A stretch of 64,000 nt of DNA from Caryophanales bacterium UBA6449 (GCA_002437105.1 DJOB01000002.1:1-64000), one strand, 5' to 3'. Positions 17,811 to 27,683 are shown, counted from the first letter of the stretch. Made by a program: numbers and translations. The notes: generated from the letters alone by a model not told the origin.

Positions 17811-19286
17811 ATGAGAATCTTTATCGGAATAATCGTATTCATATTTGGATTGGGTATAGTCATCTGTCTCCACGAGGCTGGGCACTTCTCGATGGCTAAG
17901 CTCTTCAAGGTCTACTGCGAAGAGTTCTCGATCGGGTTCGGACCACGGATCATCTCCATCAATCCTAAGGATAAGAAGACTGGTCAGAAGAAGTGGGAAA
18001 CCACTTTGAACATCCGTCTGCTGCCTTTGGGCGGGTATGTCTCCATGGTTGGAGAAGAGGAAGATTCTCAGATGACGGAGGCGGGTCAGACTCCTGTTCC
18101 CAAGGAGCGAACCTTCGGCGGGGTGAATCACGGCAAGCAGGCGATCATCATGATCGCCGGTATCGTGATGAACGTCATCCTGTCCTATTTCCTGTTCCTC
18201 TTCGGCAATGCCTTCGGTCGGCAGCAGGATCCCTATGTCGATAGGATCGCGCTCGTCGATAATTCTCCCTTAGCGGAGAGGGGGCTATCCTCGGGTGACA
18301 TCATCGATGGTCTGGTTCTCGAGCTCGGCACCCTGGATATCGACAGTGATGGAAATAGGTCGGCCAGCAGCACCTTGATGATCGTCGATGGGGATGGTAA
18401 TGAGTTGACCCCTCAGCAGTACGTCTCTTTTAAGGATAAATATTCTGGTATTAAATACAATCAGCTCATCCGGAAGATCGGTAGCTATCCCGAGGTGGAA
18501 ACCGAGTTTAAGTTCGATACCTACAATTTCTATCGCCTGCAATCTATCACGGATATCGCCGTCTTCGATGATCATGGCGCCAATCTGGTAGTCCAGGCGG
18601 ATTCGGTTGTGGCCTCATCCGATTCGACCGATGCTGATAAGCTGCTTCGTTACGCGCCGGTCGGGAAGGATGGCGGATTGAAACTGACGGTCGACTACAC
18701 GAGAAGGAGCGATGGTCAGAAGGGTGAGACGATTCAGGCTCAGATACCGAATAAGGAGGCGGAGAGGCTGCTGGATGATCATCAGACTCTGCAGAAGTAC
18801 TATTCCTTCGGTAGTCTCGGCGTCGGTGTCTATATGACCTATATGCCCGACCTGGCTGCGCAGAAGGCTGGATCCGACCGGATTACTGGAGATACCTTCG
18901 GCCGCGCGATCGTCCGGTCCTTCGTCAATCAGGGCGAGGGTATAAGGGATGTCTATGTCGCTCTCGGATCGCTCTTTACTCCTAAGGGCTGGAACAATGT
19001 CGGCGGTATCGTCTCGATCTTCATGACCAATCAGCAGGCGGTCGATCTGGGCTTCTACTATGTCATGTGGGTCTGGGGAATCATCTCCATCAATCTCGCG
19101 GTCTTGAACCTGCTTCCTATCCCCGGTCTGGATGGTTGGCAGCTGCTGCTCTGCATCATCGAGTCGATTACGCGCAAGAAGATATCGCAGAAGTTCAAGG
19201 GATACGCTTCGATCATCGGTCTATCCTGCCTGATCATCCTCTCGGTCGTGCTGATCATCCTCGATCTGATCAGGTATCTCGGTTAG
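17811..19286 (+). CDS. rseP: Site-2 intramembrane metalloprotease (RseP/RasP family)
   Basis: Cleaves TM segments of anti-sigma factors and signal-peptide remnants within the membrane. The zinc motif HEAGH (about residues 22-26) lies in the first TM helix, and the second metal-site motif LLPIPGLDGWQ is near residue 440, with flanking TM helices and two more at the C-terminus. The 491 residues exceed the roughly 420 of B. subtilis RasP; the excess is in the extracytoplasmic PDZ-containing region (about 135-370). An AGGAGG site precedes the ATG. It lies between the dxr-derived gene and polC; proS, often present before polC, is missing. Confidence 0.93.
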   Translation: MRIFIGIIVFIFGLGIVICLHEAGHFSMAKLFKVYCEEFSIGFGPRIISINPKDKKTGQKKWETTLNIRLLPLGGYVSMVGEEEDSQMTEAGQTPVPKERTFGGVNHGKQAIIMIAGIVMNVILSYFLFLFGNAFGRQQDPYVDRIALVDNSPLAERGLSSGDIIDGLVLELGTLDIDSDGNRSASSTLMIVDGDGNELTPQQYVSFKDKYSGIKYNQLIRKIGSYPEVETEFKFDTYNFYRLQSITDIAVFDDHGANLVVQADSVVASSDSTDADKLLRYAPVGKDGGLKLTVDYTRRSDGQKGETIQAQIPNKEAERLLDDHQTLQKYYSFGSLGVGVYMTYMPDLAAQKAGSDRITGDTFGRAIVRSFVNQGEGIRDVYVALGSLFTPKGWNNVGGIVSIFMTNQQAVDLGFYYVMWVWGIISINLAVLNLLPIPGLDGWQLLLCIIESITRKKISQKFKGYASIIGLSCLIILSVVLIILDLIRYLG

Positions 19287-19317
19287 TTAAGGTGATCTGG
19301 TAAGGGAGGGATTATCC

Positions 19318-22300
19318 ATGGCTGCTCAGATACAGATGGATGATGTTCTTCAAAGATTTCTCAACAGGATCGGGGTTCGCGATCAGGAACCGTTCCGCGA
19401 GTGCTGCTTTTCCGACATGTCCTTCGACGATGGGGTCAATCGGGTTTATCTGGTGCTGCGCTGCCCCCGCATCCTTCCTCTGTCCGCCTATCGCGAACTG
19501 TTCTCCTGTATCGATAAGCTGGCGCGTGCGGCGCCGGAGGAGAGATTCGATACCACTTTGAACTTCGAGTATGTGAAGCGGCGCGAGGGTCTCGATCAGC
19601 TGCTCGATGCCTTCACCGCGGAGAATTCTTTCTACGGGCTCGGCGATGCGACGCTGCCGGCGGATGAGAACAACCCGATCATCTTCAATGTGCCGGAGTC
19701 CAGCGATGAGACGCTCGACAGTCTGAAGGACGAAGCGGATCAGTTTGAGAAGTTCCTCAAGCAGATCGGACTCAAGTATAAGGTGGCGCTGGTCGAGAGG
19801 AAGCCAGATGCGGATACCAGCACCTCTGAGCCGGCGTCCGAGAATGATAGTGAAGATGGCATTCCGCCCATCGACGATAGCTATGCCCCTTCGCGGACCG
19901 ACTACGACATCCCCGATGATTCGGAAGAGGAGGGAGATGGCGATCTCGAGGATATCCAGAAGTTCAGAAACGAGCAGGCGCAGCGGGCGCAGGAGATGGT
20001 GAAGCGCGCCATGGAGCGCGAGAACCGTCTCAAGACCGAGTATGAGCAACGCCGGAAGGATATGCTGACCTACTATCCGGCCAAGATCAAGGATATCGAC
20101 AACCTGAAGCGCGTCCTCGTCGAAGGGACGATCTTCAAGGTCAGCGATATGCGGCAGACCAAGAAGGGTAAGCACTTCTTGACCATCGAGTATTCGGATG
20201 GGTCTTCCTCTATCGCTTCGACTCTCTTCGAGAATAAGAAGATCACTCTCGAGATCCTCAACAGCCTCAAGCCCGGGGTGAAGATACGCGTCAAGGGCGA
20301 GGTCCAGGATGATAAGTATCTCCATCAGCTCGCGATCGATGTTCACAATATGGAGTTTCTCCCGCCCGATCCTCTGCGGGAGGACAAGAGCGAGGAGAAG
20401 CGCGTCGAGCTCCATCTGCACACCAATATGTCCGCGATGGACGGTATCGCCTCGATCACCAAGTACGCCAGCCTTGCCCACCACTTCGGGATGAAGGCTA
20501 TCGGAATCACCGATCACGGTGTCGTGCAGGCGTTCCCGGAAGCGCAGAAGATCGGGAAGAAGCTCGAGATGAAGATGCTCTACGGCTGCGAGCTATACAT
20601 GGTGGATGAGCATCTGGATATCTGTCTCAACACGAGGGACGAGCCGCTGGATCAGGCTGACTACGTCATCTTCGATCTCGAGACGACGGGTCTCTCCGCT
20701 CACTACGATAGGATCATCGAATTCGGAGCGACTAGGTATTCGCACGGACAGCACAAGGACGATATCGACTTCTTTATCAATCCCGATCGCCAGCTTAGGG
20801 ATTTCATCAAGAAGAAGACTAACATCACCCAGGAGATGGTCGACGCCGGTCGTCCGATCAAAGAGGCCTTGAAGGCCATCCTCGAGTTCTTTGGCGACTC
20901 GGTCATCATCGACCATAACGCCGCCTTCGATATCGGCTTCCTCAACGAGGCGCTCAAGAATAACGGGCTTCCGCAGATCAAGAATCCAGTGATCGATACG
21001 CTGCCCCTCTCGCGCTACATGTATCCGCATCAGCGCTCCCACACCCTCGAGGATGTGGCGAGAACTCTAGGTATCTCGTACGATGATACGAAGGTCCATC
21101 GCGCCATCTACGATGCTCAGGTGCTCGAGAGCGTCTATCTGGGTCTGCTCTCGGTCCTGGAGCAGACCACGCCCAAGCTCAATATGAAGGACTTGGAGAA
21201 CCTCACTTCGAAGGACGTCATCCTGACGGCGCGCCCCAAGCACGTCATCGCCTACGCTAAGAATGAGCAGGGACTCAAGGATCTGTATAAGATCATCTCC
21301 CTGTCCTCGACCGAGTATCTAGCTAATGTTCCTAAGACGCCTCGCAGCCTGATTGAGAAGTATCGTGAGAATCTCATCATCGGTTCAGCCTGCTTCAACG
21401 GCGAGGTCTTCGACTCCGCCCTGACGAAATCCACCGATGTCCTGAAAGGGGTGATGAAGTTCTACGACTATATCGAGGTCCAGCCCCCTGCCTGCTACTC
21501 CTGGCTCATCAACAACGGTCAGATCTCCGACGACGATAGTCTCAAGATGATCCTCAAGGATCTGATCGATGCGGCGGAAGATATCGGCAAGATGGTGGTC
21601 GCCACCGGAGATTGCCACTACCTGAATCCTGAGGATAAGATCTTCAGAGATGTCTACATCTTCTCGAAAGGACTAAAAGGTGCTAGACATCCTCTCAATC
21701 CTTTCGGACGCGATAAACAGAAGCCGTATCCCAATCCCGATCAGCATTTTCTCTCCACTGATGAGATGCTCGAGGCCTTCAGTTTTCTAGGCGACCAGGA
21801 GCGCATCAAGCGGATCGTCATCACCAATTCGAACAAGATCGCCGACGCGCTCGGCGAGATCTATCCCTCCAAGGACAGGCTCTACCCTCCCTATATCAAG
21901 GACTGCGACACCAACCTGATCAACCTCGTCTATAAGACCGCTAAGGAGATCTACGGAGATCCTATTCCGGAGCCTATCAAGAAGCGTCTCGACACCGAGC
22001 TGCACGGTATCGGTACCAACGGATACTATGTCATCTACTGGATCGCTTCCGTCCTGGTGCGAAAGGTCAATCAGACGGGGCATCTGGTCGGCTCGCGCGG
22101 TTCGGTCGGCTCCTCGCTGGTGGCGACGATGTCCGGCATCACCGAGGTCAATCCTCTCCCGCCTCACTGGATCTGTCCGAAGTGCAAGCACCTCATCTGG
22201 GCCGATGCGGTAAAGTGCCCCGATGGGTTCGATCTGCCCGATCGCGCGTGCCCTCAGTGCGGAACCAAGATGAGAAAGGATGGTCACGATATCCCCTTCG

Positions 22301-23814
22301 AGACGTTCTTGGGCTTCCACGCTGATAAGGTCCCCGATATCGATCTCAATTTCCCTTCCGATTATCAGGCCCAGGCGCACGAGATGACCCGGGAGCTGAT
22401 GGGGGCGGATAACGTCTTCAAGGCAGGTACCATTCAGACGACCGAGGAGAAGAACGGTATCGGTTATGCCAAGGGCTATTTCGAGAATCGCGGGATCGAT
22501 CCTAAGACGATCCGTCCCGCCGAGATCGATCGGCTCGCGATGGGCTGCGTCGGTGTCAAGCGCACGACGGGTCAGCACCCGGGCGGCATCATCGTCATCC
22601 CTTCCAACATGTCGGTATTCGACTTCACCCCGTACCAGTATCCCGCCAACTCCGAGGATGCCTCCTGGAAGACGACCCACTACGATTTCCACGCTATTCA
22701 CGATAACGTTCTGAAGTTTGATGAGCTGGCCCACCTGGATCCGTGGGCGGTCAAGATGATGTCGGATATGGTGGGGGTCGACTGGAAGAAGATCCCCTTC
22801 GACGATCCGGAGGTCATGTCCATCTACACCTCGACTAAGGCTCTCCATCTGAAGAAGAATATCCTCAAGCAGAAGACGGGCGCTCTGGGACTGCCCGAGT
22901 TCGGAACGAACCTGGGTCGGCAGATCCTCGAGGAGACCAAGCCGAAGGGCTTTGGTGACCTCGTCAGGATCTCGGGTCTATCCCACGGAACCAATGTCTA
23001 CGCTGGCAACGCTCAGGATCTGATCCTATCCGGCAAAGCGACGCTGCGCGATGTTATAGGTTGTCGTGACGATATCATGATCGGTCTCCACAACAACTAC
23101 GGCGTACCTTCCGATAAGGCCTTTACCATCATGGAATTCGTGCGTCACGGCATGTACGCCAAGCCCGGTAACGAGGAGAAGGGCCAGCAGTATATCGACC
23201 TGATGAAATCCTACAACGTGCCGGATGACTACATCGAATCGTGCAAGAAGATCGCCTACCTGTTCCCCAAGGGACACGCGTGCGCCTACGTCATGATGGC
23301 CGTGCGCGTCGCCTGGTTCAAGGTCCACTATCCCGAAGTCTACTATGCGGTCTACTTCTCTCTCCGGTGCGATGCCTACGATCTGAAGATCATGCAGTCC
23401 GGCCAGAGCGCTGCTCTCAACTGGATGAAGAACTACGAGAATAGGCGCCTGAATCGGCTGCCGATCGAGAACAAGGACAAGGCGCTCTACAATACGCTCA
23501 CCAATTATGTCGAGATGACCGACCGGGGCATAAGGTTCGGTCACCTCTCGATCGACAAGAGCCAGGGAACCTTCTTCTCGGTCGATCTGGAGACCAAGGA
23601 GATCATCCCTCCCTTCTCCGCCGTCGATTCTCTGGGTGAAGTTCTAGCCAACAAGATCGTCGAGGAGCGGAAGAAGGCTCCGTTTACGACCATCGAGGAC
23701 TTCGAGCGCCGGTGCCGCATCTCCAAGGCTATCTCGCAGAAGCTCCGGGAGCTGGGCGCTTATAAGGGAATCCCCGAGGCTGAGCAGATGAGTCTAGACG
23801 AGATGCTAGGCTGA
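19318..23814 (+). CDS. polC: DNA polymerase III alpha subunit, PolC type
   Basis: Replicative polymerase of Bacillota, with built-in proofreading. The 1498 residues hold, in order: an N-terminal domain, an acidic low-complexity linker (about 160-215), an OB domain (about 255-350), a PHP domain starting at ELHLHTNMSAMDG (about 364-376) that is split by the DEDDh exonuclease, then the polymerase. Exonuclease residues are in FDLETTG, DHNAAFD and HRAIYDAQ. A zinc site (CPKC and CPQC, about 958-980) and the catalytic PDIDLNFPSD (about 1004-1013) are visible. The full motif set indicates a functional enzyme. Last gene of its operon, followed by a terminator. It is the best lineage marker in the window. 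Confidence 0.98.
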   Translation: MAAQIQMDDVLQRFLNRIGVRDQEPFRECCFSDMSFDDGVNRVYLVLRCPRILPLSAYRELFSCIDKLARAAPEERFDTTLNFEYVKRREGLDQLLDAFTAENSFYGLGDATLPADENNPIIFNVPESSDETLDSLKDEADQFEKFLKQIGLKYKVALVERKPDADTSTSEPASENDSEDGIPPIDDSYAPSRTDYDIPDDSEEEGDGDLEDIQKFRNEQAQRAQEMVKRAMERENRLKTEYEQRRKDMLTYYPAKIKDIDNLKRVLVEGTIFKVSDMRQTKKGKHFLTIEYSDGSSSIASTLFENKKITLEILNSLKPGVKIRVKGEVQDDKYLHQLAIDVHNMEFLPPDPLREDKSEEKRVELHLHTNMSAMDGIASITKYASLAHHFGMKAIGITDHGVVQAFPEAQKIGKKLEMKMLYGCELYMVDEHLDICLNTRDEPLDQADYVIFDLETTGLSAHYDRIIEFGATRYSHGQHKDDIDFFINPDRQLRDFIKKKTNITQEMVDAGRPIKEALKAILEFFGDSVIIDHNAAFDIGFLNEALKNNGLPQIKNPVIDTLPLSRYMYPHQRSHTLEDVARTLGISYDDTKVHRAIYDAQVLESVYLGLLSVLEQTTPKLNMKDLENLTSKDVILTARPKHVIAYAKNEQGLKDLYKIISLSSTEYLANVPKTPRSLIEKYRENLIIGSACFNGEVFDSALTKSTDVLKGVMKFYDYIEVQPPACYSWLINNGQISDDDSLKMILKDLIDAAEDIGKMVVATGDCHYLNPEDKIFRDVYIFSKGLKGARHPLNPFGRDKQKPYPNPDQHFLSTDEMLEAFSFLGDQERIKRIVITNSNKIADALGEIYPSKDRLYPPYIKDCDTNLINLVYKTAKEIYGDPIPEPIKKRLDTELHGIGTNGYYVIYWIASVLVRKVNQTGHLVGSRGSVGSSLVATMSGITEVNPLPPHWICPKCKHLIWADAVKCPDGFDLPDRACPQCGTKMRKDGHDIPFETFLGFHADKVPDIDLNFPSDYQAQAHEMTRELMGADNVFKAGTIQTTEEKNGIGYAKGYFENRGIDPKTIRPAEIDRLAMGCVGVKRTTGQHPGGIIVIPSNMSVFDFTPYQYPANSEDASWKTTHYDFHAIHDNVLKFDELAHLDPWAVKMMSDMVGVDWKKIPFDDPEVMSIYTSTKALHLKKNILKQKTGALGLPEFGTNLGRQILEETKPKGFGDLVRISGLSHGTNVYAGNAQDLILSGKATLRDVIGCRDDIMIGLHNNYGVPSDKAFTIMEFVRHGMYAKPGNEEKGQQYIDLMKSYNVPDDYIESCKKIAYLFPKGHACAYVMMAVRVAWFKVHYPEVYYAVYFSLRCDAYDLKIMQSGQSAALNWMKNYENRRLNRLPIENKDKALYNTLTNYVEMTDRGIRFGHLSIDKSQGTFFSVDLETKEIIPPFSAVDSLGEVLANKIVEERKKAPFTTIEDFERRCRISKAISQKLRELGAYKGIPEAEQMSLDEMLG

Positions 23815-23845
23815 TAGTCTCGCAGTGAGATCTTCCGTTCTGTTC

Positions 23846-23889
23846 GGGTGAAGCGTGCTCGGCTGGAGCATGCCTCACCCATCTTTTTT
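23846..23889 (+). terminator. Intrinsic terminator after polC
   Basis: A 15-bp stem with one mismatch (GGGTGAAGCGTGCTC with GAGCATGCCTCACCC), GGCTG loop, then ATCTTTTTT. It ends the polC operon. Confidence 0.9.
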
Positions 23890-23925
23890 GAGGCGGGGGT
23901 AATATATAGAAAGAAGGAGAGATAT

Positions 23926-24684
23926 ATGAAGAAGATAGCAATTGTTACCGGCGCTTCCTCGGGATTGGGCCGGGCTTACGCTGAGACGATCCTCAGCACC
24001 CGCAAGGATCTTGATGAGGTCTGGATCATCGCCAGGCGCACGGAGCGGCTCCTCGCGATCAAGGAGAAGTTCGCTAGGGCGCGTCCGCTCACGATGGATC
24101 TCACAAATCTGGATAGCTTTGCCGAACTGAAGAGCCTTCTGGAGACGGAGAAACCCGAGGTGCGGATCCTAGTCAACTGCGCGGGTTCAGCGGCCAATGG
24201 GTCCTTTGCCAACACTTCGGAGAAACAGATCCTGTCCATCATAGATGTCAATATCATCGGGGTGACTATGATGCTGAAGACCGTGGTTCCCTTCATGAGC
24301 CGGGGCAGCTTCGCTATCGATGTCTCCTCGATCACCGGACTGATCCCCACGGCTAATCTGACCGTCTATTCCGCCTCCAAGTCCTACGTTCAGTTCATCA
24401 CGCGCGGCCTGCGTGAGGAGTACAGGAAGAAGGGTATAAACTTCCTCTCTGTTCACCCGGGAAATATGGATACCGAAATGAATAGAAAGGACAATCCAAA
24501 TCATTCTAAGATTGTAAAGATGCTTCCTTATACCCCCGTGTCTAAAGTCGTTAAGGTCTCGCTGAGAAGGGCGGCGCACGGCAAGGCGATGTACACGCCG
24601 GGCGCTTTCTACAAGTACTTCAGGTTCCTCACCAAGGTTCTTCCCTGGTCGCTTCTGATTCCAGTCTTCAAGGTGAATGGCTGA
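23926..24684 (+). CDS. Short-chain dehydrogenase/reductase
   Basis: NAD(P)-dependent oxidoreductase with a classical Rossmann fold. The ATG at 23926 with AAGGAG at 23913 gives 252 residues, standard for the family. Cofactor loop TGASSGLG (about 8-15), the NCAGS segment (about 84-88) and the catalytic YSASK (about 147-151) with the upstream Ser are present. Substrate cannot be read; the C-terminal hydrophobic segment (about 225-248) resembles members acting on lipids or steroids. It stands between two terminators and is probably monocistronic. Confidence 0.92.
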   Translation: MKKIAIVTGASSGLGRAYAETILSTRKDLDEVWIIARRTERLLAIKEKFARARPLTMDLTNLDSFAELKSLLETEKPEVRILVNCAGSAANGSFANTSEKQILSIIDVNIIGVTMMLKTVVPFMSRGSFAIDVSSITGLIPTANLTVYSASKSYVQFITRGLREEYRKKGINFLSVHPGNMDTEMNRKDNPNHSKIVKMLPYTPVSKVVKVSLRRAAHGKAMYTPGAFYKYFRFLTKVLPWSLLIPVFKVNG

Positions 24685-24707
24685 GAGGCCTACAATCTGC
24701 CTTGAAT

Positions 24708-24735
24708 AAGGGTGGCGTTCATGCTACCCTTTTTC
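24708..24735 (+). terminator. Intrinsic terminator after the dehydrogenase gene
   Basis: A 10-bp stem (AAGGGTGGCG with TGCTACCCTT), TTCA loop, T-run. It ends only about 22 bp before the next ATG (24758), again leaving no room for a promoter. Confidence 0.85.
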
Positions 24736-24757
24736 GGTTTAAAAAAGAAAAGAGATA

Positions 24758-26371
24758 ATGATCATGTTAAAGAAAAAGTACCTTTCGCTCCTTTTAGCTG
24801 GACTACTTATGTCGTGCCAGGGAACGGTGACTGATTCCAGCACCTCCACCGGCTCCTCGGTGGGCAGCAGTGATTCTGCTACCTCCTCCTCGGTGGCTTC
24901 CTCTTCCTCGGTTACTTCGTCTGCGAGCAGCTCCTCCGCGGAGACGGTCGATTTTGAGAGTATGTTCGCGGCTCTGACCGCAGCGGATTCCCTGACCCTC
25001 ACCGGCACTTCGACGCGGATCTACTCCTCAGCTGATTCCTCCTCTGAGGCGGTGCCTGACGAGGTCAGTTCTACGGTCATAAAATTCTCGCCCGATAGCT
25101 ACAGCTACACGGCGACCGGGGCGCATCCTACCCAGCTGGGGGTCTGGAATGAGGATGGCAAACCCGTTCAGTACTATGTCGATTCTCAGAACCAGATCTC
25201 CAGCAAGGAGATCTCTCTGAATGGCTCCACTTTAAACGACTTCGATTTTTTTGCTAACCCGTTCAAGAAGTTTGAGGGTGGCTTCCTCAAGGAGACCGAT
25301 CAGGAGGGCGTCTACGATATCGACCTGACCTCTGACGCTGCCAAGGCGGTTCTTACGGCGGCGGCGCCGGTTCTCACCCTCTATACCCTGACCGAATTCA
25401 GCCAGTTCCGTCTCTCCTATGTTGATGGGGTCTTCTCCCTGGATTTCTCGACTCCCTCCTTCAGTGCCGACTACGAGCAGTTCGCCCTTCGATCTCACTT
25501 CACCATCGATCTCAGCGCGGAGACCGATCACACCACTCCCAAACCCGAGCCTCTGCCTCACTACGATTACCAGGATCGGGTGAAAGCGGCTTTTGATCAG
25601 CTAAGCACCTCCCCCTATAAGCTCAGCTACGTGTATAAGATCACGGATAACAGCTACGATTTTATCGGCGACTACTATAAGACTGAGAAGGTGAACCTCG
25701 TCGTCACCTCCACTACTGAGGCGGATGCTACGAAGAGCGTCAGCGGCTACTACGAGGTCGAGGACAAGTGGCACGAGATCAAGAAGCTGCCGAAGCGGGA
25801 GGCTTATTGCTATTCCAGCGAGGAGGCTAGCTATCCTCTCCCCAAAGATGTCCATCTGGCGATCGCTCCTGAATTCTTTATTCAGGATGGTGAGTCCTAT
25901 ACCGTGAGCGATCTGAATGCCAACGCCGATTTCGCTGAGGGTATCTCCCCCTTCCTCATCGCTTACGCCCAGGTGACGAAGACCGTCATCACGCTGGACG
26001 CGGAGAATCGGGTCTCGACGATGAGGATGACGGGCACCACGATCGATATCAGCTTTACCTTCAGTTACGATGCTGCGAGCTATGGTGTCTTTGACAGCCT
26101 CAAGATGATGGATCCGCTGAGCTTCTACGATGGTAAATACACTTTCTCCACTACGCCGGAGCAGACCTTTACGATCGTGGTCGCTGGCAGCTCCGTTACT
26201 CTCAACGGCAAATCTGGAACGGATGTGAAGATAAACAATTTTAAAAACTATTCATTCATGATCGGAAATGACACGTACGAGATCAACTATTCTTCCTATT
26301 CGGATTCTTTCACTATCTTCTTCAATGATGGCACTCTTTCTAATAACGTTACTTTCACCCCTAACGACTAG
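24758..26371 (+). CDS. Putative lipoprotein with Ser-rich linker
   Basis: A 537-residue protein starting at ATG 24758 or 24764. A short basic/hydrophobic signal ends in LLMSC; the cysteine is followed by about 45 residues almost entirely Ser, Thr, Val and Ala, a flexible linker from the membrane. The remainder (about 65-537) is soluble and beta-rich, with no enzyme motif I recognise; two halves start similarly around residues 65 and 270, which may reflect duplication of a domain. Same design as the lipoproteins at 9580 and 40862-48018. A terminator directly precedes it and another follows. Confidence 0.8.
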   Translation: MIMLKKKYLSLLLAGLLMSCQGTVTDSSTSTGSSVGSSDSATSSSVASSSSVTSSASSSSAETVDFESMFAALTAADSLTLTGTSTRIYSSADSSSEAVPDEVSSTVIKFSPDSYSYTATGAHPTQLGVWNEDGKPVQYYVDSQNQISSKEISLNGSTLNDFDFFANPFKKFEGGFLKETDQEGVYDIDLTSDAAKAVLTAAAPVLTLYTLTEFSQFRLSYVDGVFSLDFSTPSFSADYEQFALRSHFTIDLSAETDHTTPKPEPLPHYDYQDRVKAAFDQLSTSPYKLSYVYKITDNSYDFIGDYYKTEKVNLVVTSTTEADATKSVSGYYEVEDKWHEIKKLPKREAYCYSSEEASYPLPKDVHLAIAPEFFIQDGESYTVSDLNANADFAEGISPFLIAYAQVTKTVITLDAENRVSTMRMTGTTIDISFTFSYDAASYGVFDSLKMMDPLSFYDGKYTFSTTPEQTFTIVVAGSSVTLNGKSGTDVKINNFKNYSFMIGNDTYEINYSSYSDSFTIFFNDGTLSNNVTFTPND

Positions 26372-26393
26372 TACTGGTGTGATCTAGCATTGA

Positions 26394-26429
26394 AAAGAGG
26401 TGGGGCTATGGACCCGCCTCTTTATCTTT
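26394..26429 (+). terminator. Intrinsic terminator after lipoprotein gene
   Basis: Stem AAAGAGGTGGGG with ACCCGCCTCTTT (one G-T pair, one imperfect closing pair), short loop, then ATCTTT. Confidence 0.8.
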
Positions 26430-26655
26430 AGGCGTTGAATTTCCACTCGAGCGGGTAGGAAGCCAGGATCCCTCTTGGGTGTTAAGCGAGGGGGACGGTG
26501 AGGAGATGCATGGATCAGTTCGGATTCATCTGACATCAGCTCGCCTCCTGGCGCATCCGGTGGGCGATCTGCGTCTGCGGGATTCGGTCTTTGGAGACAG
26601 CGCTGCCTCCGGTCGCTTAAACGGGTGGGAAAATGCTAAAAGCTAGTTTATTTAA
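26430..26655. other. Unexplained intergenic block, candidate structured RNA or small ORF
   Basis: About 225 bp of ordinary G+C between a terminator and the aldolase promoter, too G+C-rich for a simple spacer here. It contains several short stems (ATGGATC with GATTCAT around 26509-26529, CCCTC with GAGGG around 26470-26492). It also holds an ORF of 46 codons (ATG 26506 to TAG 26646) in a frame open from 26383 without an earlier ATG. The product has no recognisable motif and no well-placed ribosome site. I cannot match it to 6S, tmRNA, RNase P, SRP or a riboswitch class. Confidence 0.3.
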
Positions 26656-26663
26656 GCGGTTTG

Positions 26664-26669
26664 TATAAT
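26664..26669 (+). promoter_or_regulatory. Candidate -10 box of the aldolase promoter
   Basis: TATAAT directly preceded by TTG, 54 bp before the aldolase start. It sits in the same TTGTATAATC string as the promoter at 15808. No convincing -35 element. Confidence 0.5.
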
Positions 26670-26722
26670 CAATTCCCCGGGTTTTTGCTATCATTAACGA
26701 CGGAGGAAATTTCCAAGTTAAT

Positions 26723-27655
26723 ATGAAACTCATTCATCCTATCGATCCCGCTAAGCTCGAGCAGGCGGGTCACGGCAATGGATTCATCGCCGCTCTTGAT
26801 CAGTCCGGTGGATCTACTCCTAAGGCTCTGAAGGGCTATGGTGTCGACGAGTCCATGTACACCGTTAACGGTGTCAGGGACGATGCGAAGATGTTCGACC
26901 TGGTTCACGAGATGAGGACCCGTGTCATCAAGTCTCCCGAGTTCAATGGCTCCAAGATCATGGGCGCCATCCTGTTCGAGCAGACTATGGACAGGACCAT
27001 CGACGGCAAGGGCACTGCTGAGTTCCTTTGGGAGAACAAGCACGTCGTTCCCTTCCTGAAGTGCGATAAGGGTCTCGCTGAGGAGGAGCACGGCGTCAAG
27101 CTGATGAAGCCCATTCCCCACCTCGATGAGACTCTGGAGAAGGCCGTCTCTCACGGTGTCTTCGGAACCAAGATGAGATCCGTTATCGACAGCTTCGACG
27201 AGATCGGTATCCGTGCCATCGTCGACCAGCAGTTTGCGGTCGGTATGCAGATCTGCGAGCATGGACTCGTTCCTATCCTCGAGCCCGAGACCACCATCAC
27301 TTCTCCCGACAGGGAGAAGTCCGAGGCTCTGCTCCACGATCTGTTCGTCCAGAAGATCAAGGAGCTGCCCGCCGAGGCCAAGATCATGATCAAGATCTCC
27401 ATCCCTGTTAATCCCCACCTTTGGGATGATCTGATCGGCAATGAGCACGTGGTCAGAATCGTTGCTCTGTCCGGTGGATTCAGCCGCGATGTCGCCAATG
27501 AGAAGCTCAAGCACTGCAAGGGAGTCATCGCTTCCTTCTCGCGTGCTCTGCTTGAGGAGCTCCGCTATCAGCAGACTGAGGCTGAGTTCGACGCGGCCAT
27601 CAAGACTGCCATCGATTCCATCTACGACGCTTCCGTCAACAAGATCGCTGACTAG
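26723..27655 (+). CDS. fda: Fructose-bisphosphate aldolase class I (Fda type)
   Basis: Cleaves fructose 1,6-bisphosphate to two triose phosphates in glycolysis through a Schiff base. The 310 residues match the bacterial class I Fda family of Staphylococcus and relatives. Visible features are FIAALDQSGGSTPKAL (about 22-37), ILFEQTMDR and the Schiff-base region around KIMIKISIPVNP (about 222-233). Codon choice is strongly biased to a few codons (AAG, GAG, CTC, TCC), more than in its neighbours, as expected for an abundant glycolytic enzyme. GGAGG at 26702-26706 is somewhat distant. Own promoter and terminator. Confidence 0.95.
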   Translation: MKLIHPIDPAKLEQAGHGNGFIAALDQSGGSTPKALKGYGVDESMYTVNGVRDDAKMFDLVHEMRTRVIKSPEFNGSKIMGAILFEQTMDRTIDGKGTAEFLWENKHVVPFLKCDKGLAEEEHGVKLMKPIPHLDETLEKAVSHGVFGTKMRSVIDSFDEIGIRAIVDQQFAVGMQICEHGLVPILEPETTITSPDREKSEALLHDLFVQKIKELPAEAKIMIKISIPVNPHLWDDLIGNEHVVRIVALSGGFSRDVANEKLKHCKGVIASFSRALLEELRYQQTEAEFDAAIKTAIDSIYDASVNKIAD

Positions 27656-27683
27656 TTCTATCCAGTCGGCTATCGCTTGTCAG

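Noticed and set aside
19312..20517. A 401-codon antisense frame within polC
   Set aside because: PolC is unambiguous on the other strand; the antisense product is Leu/Ile/Arg/Asp-rich without motifs.
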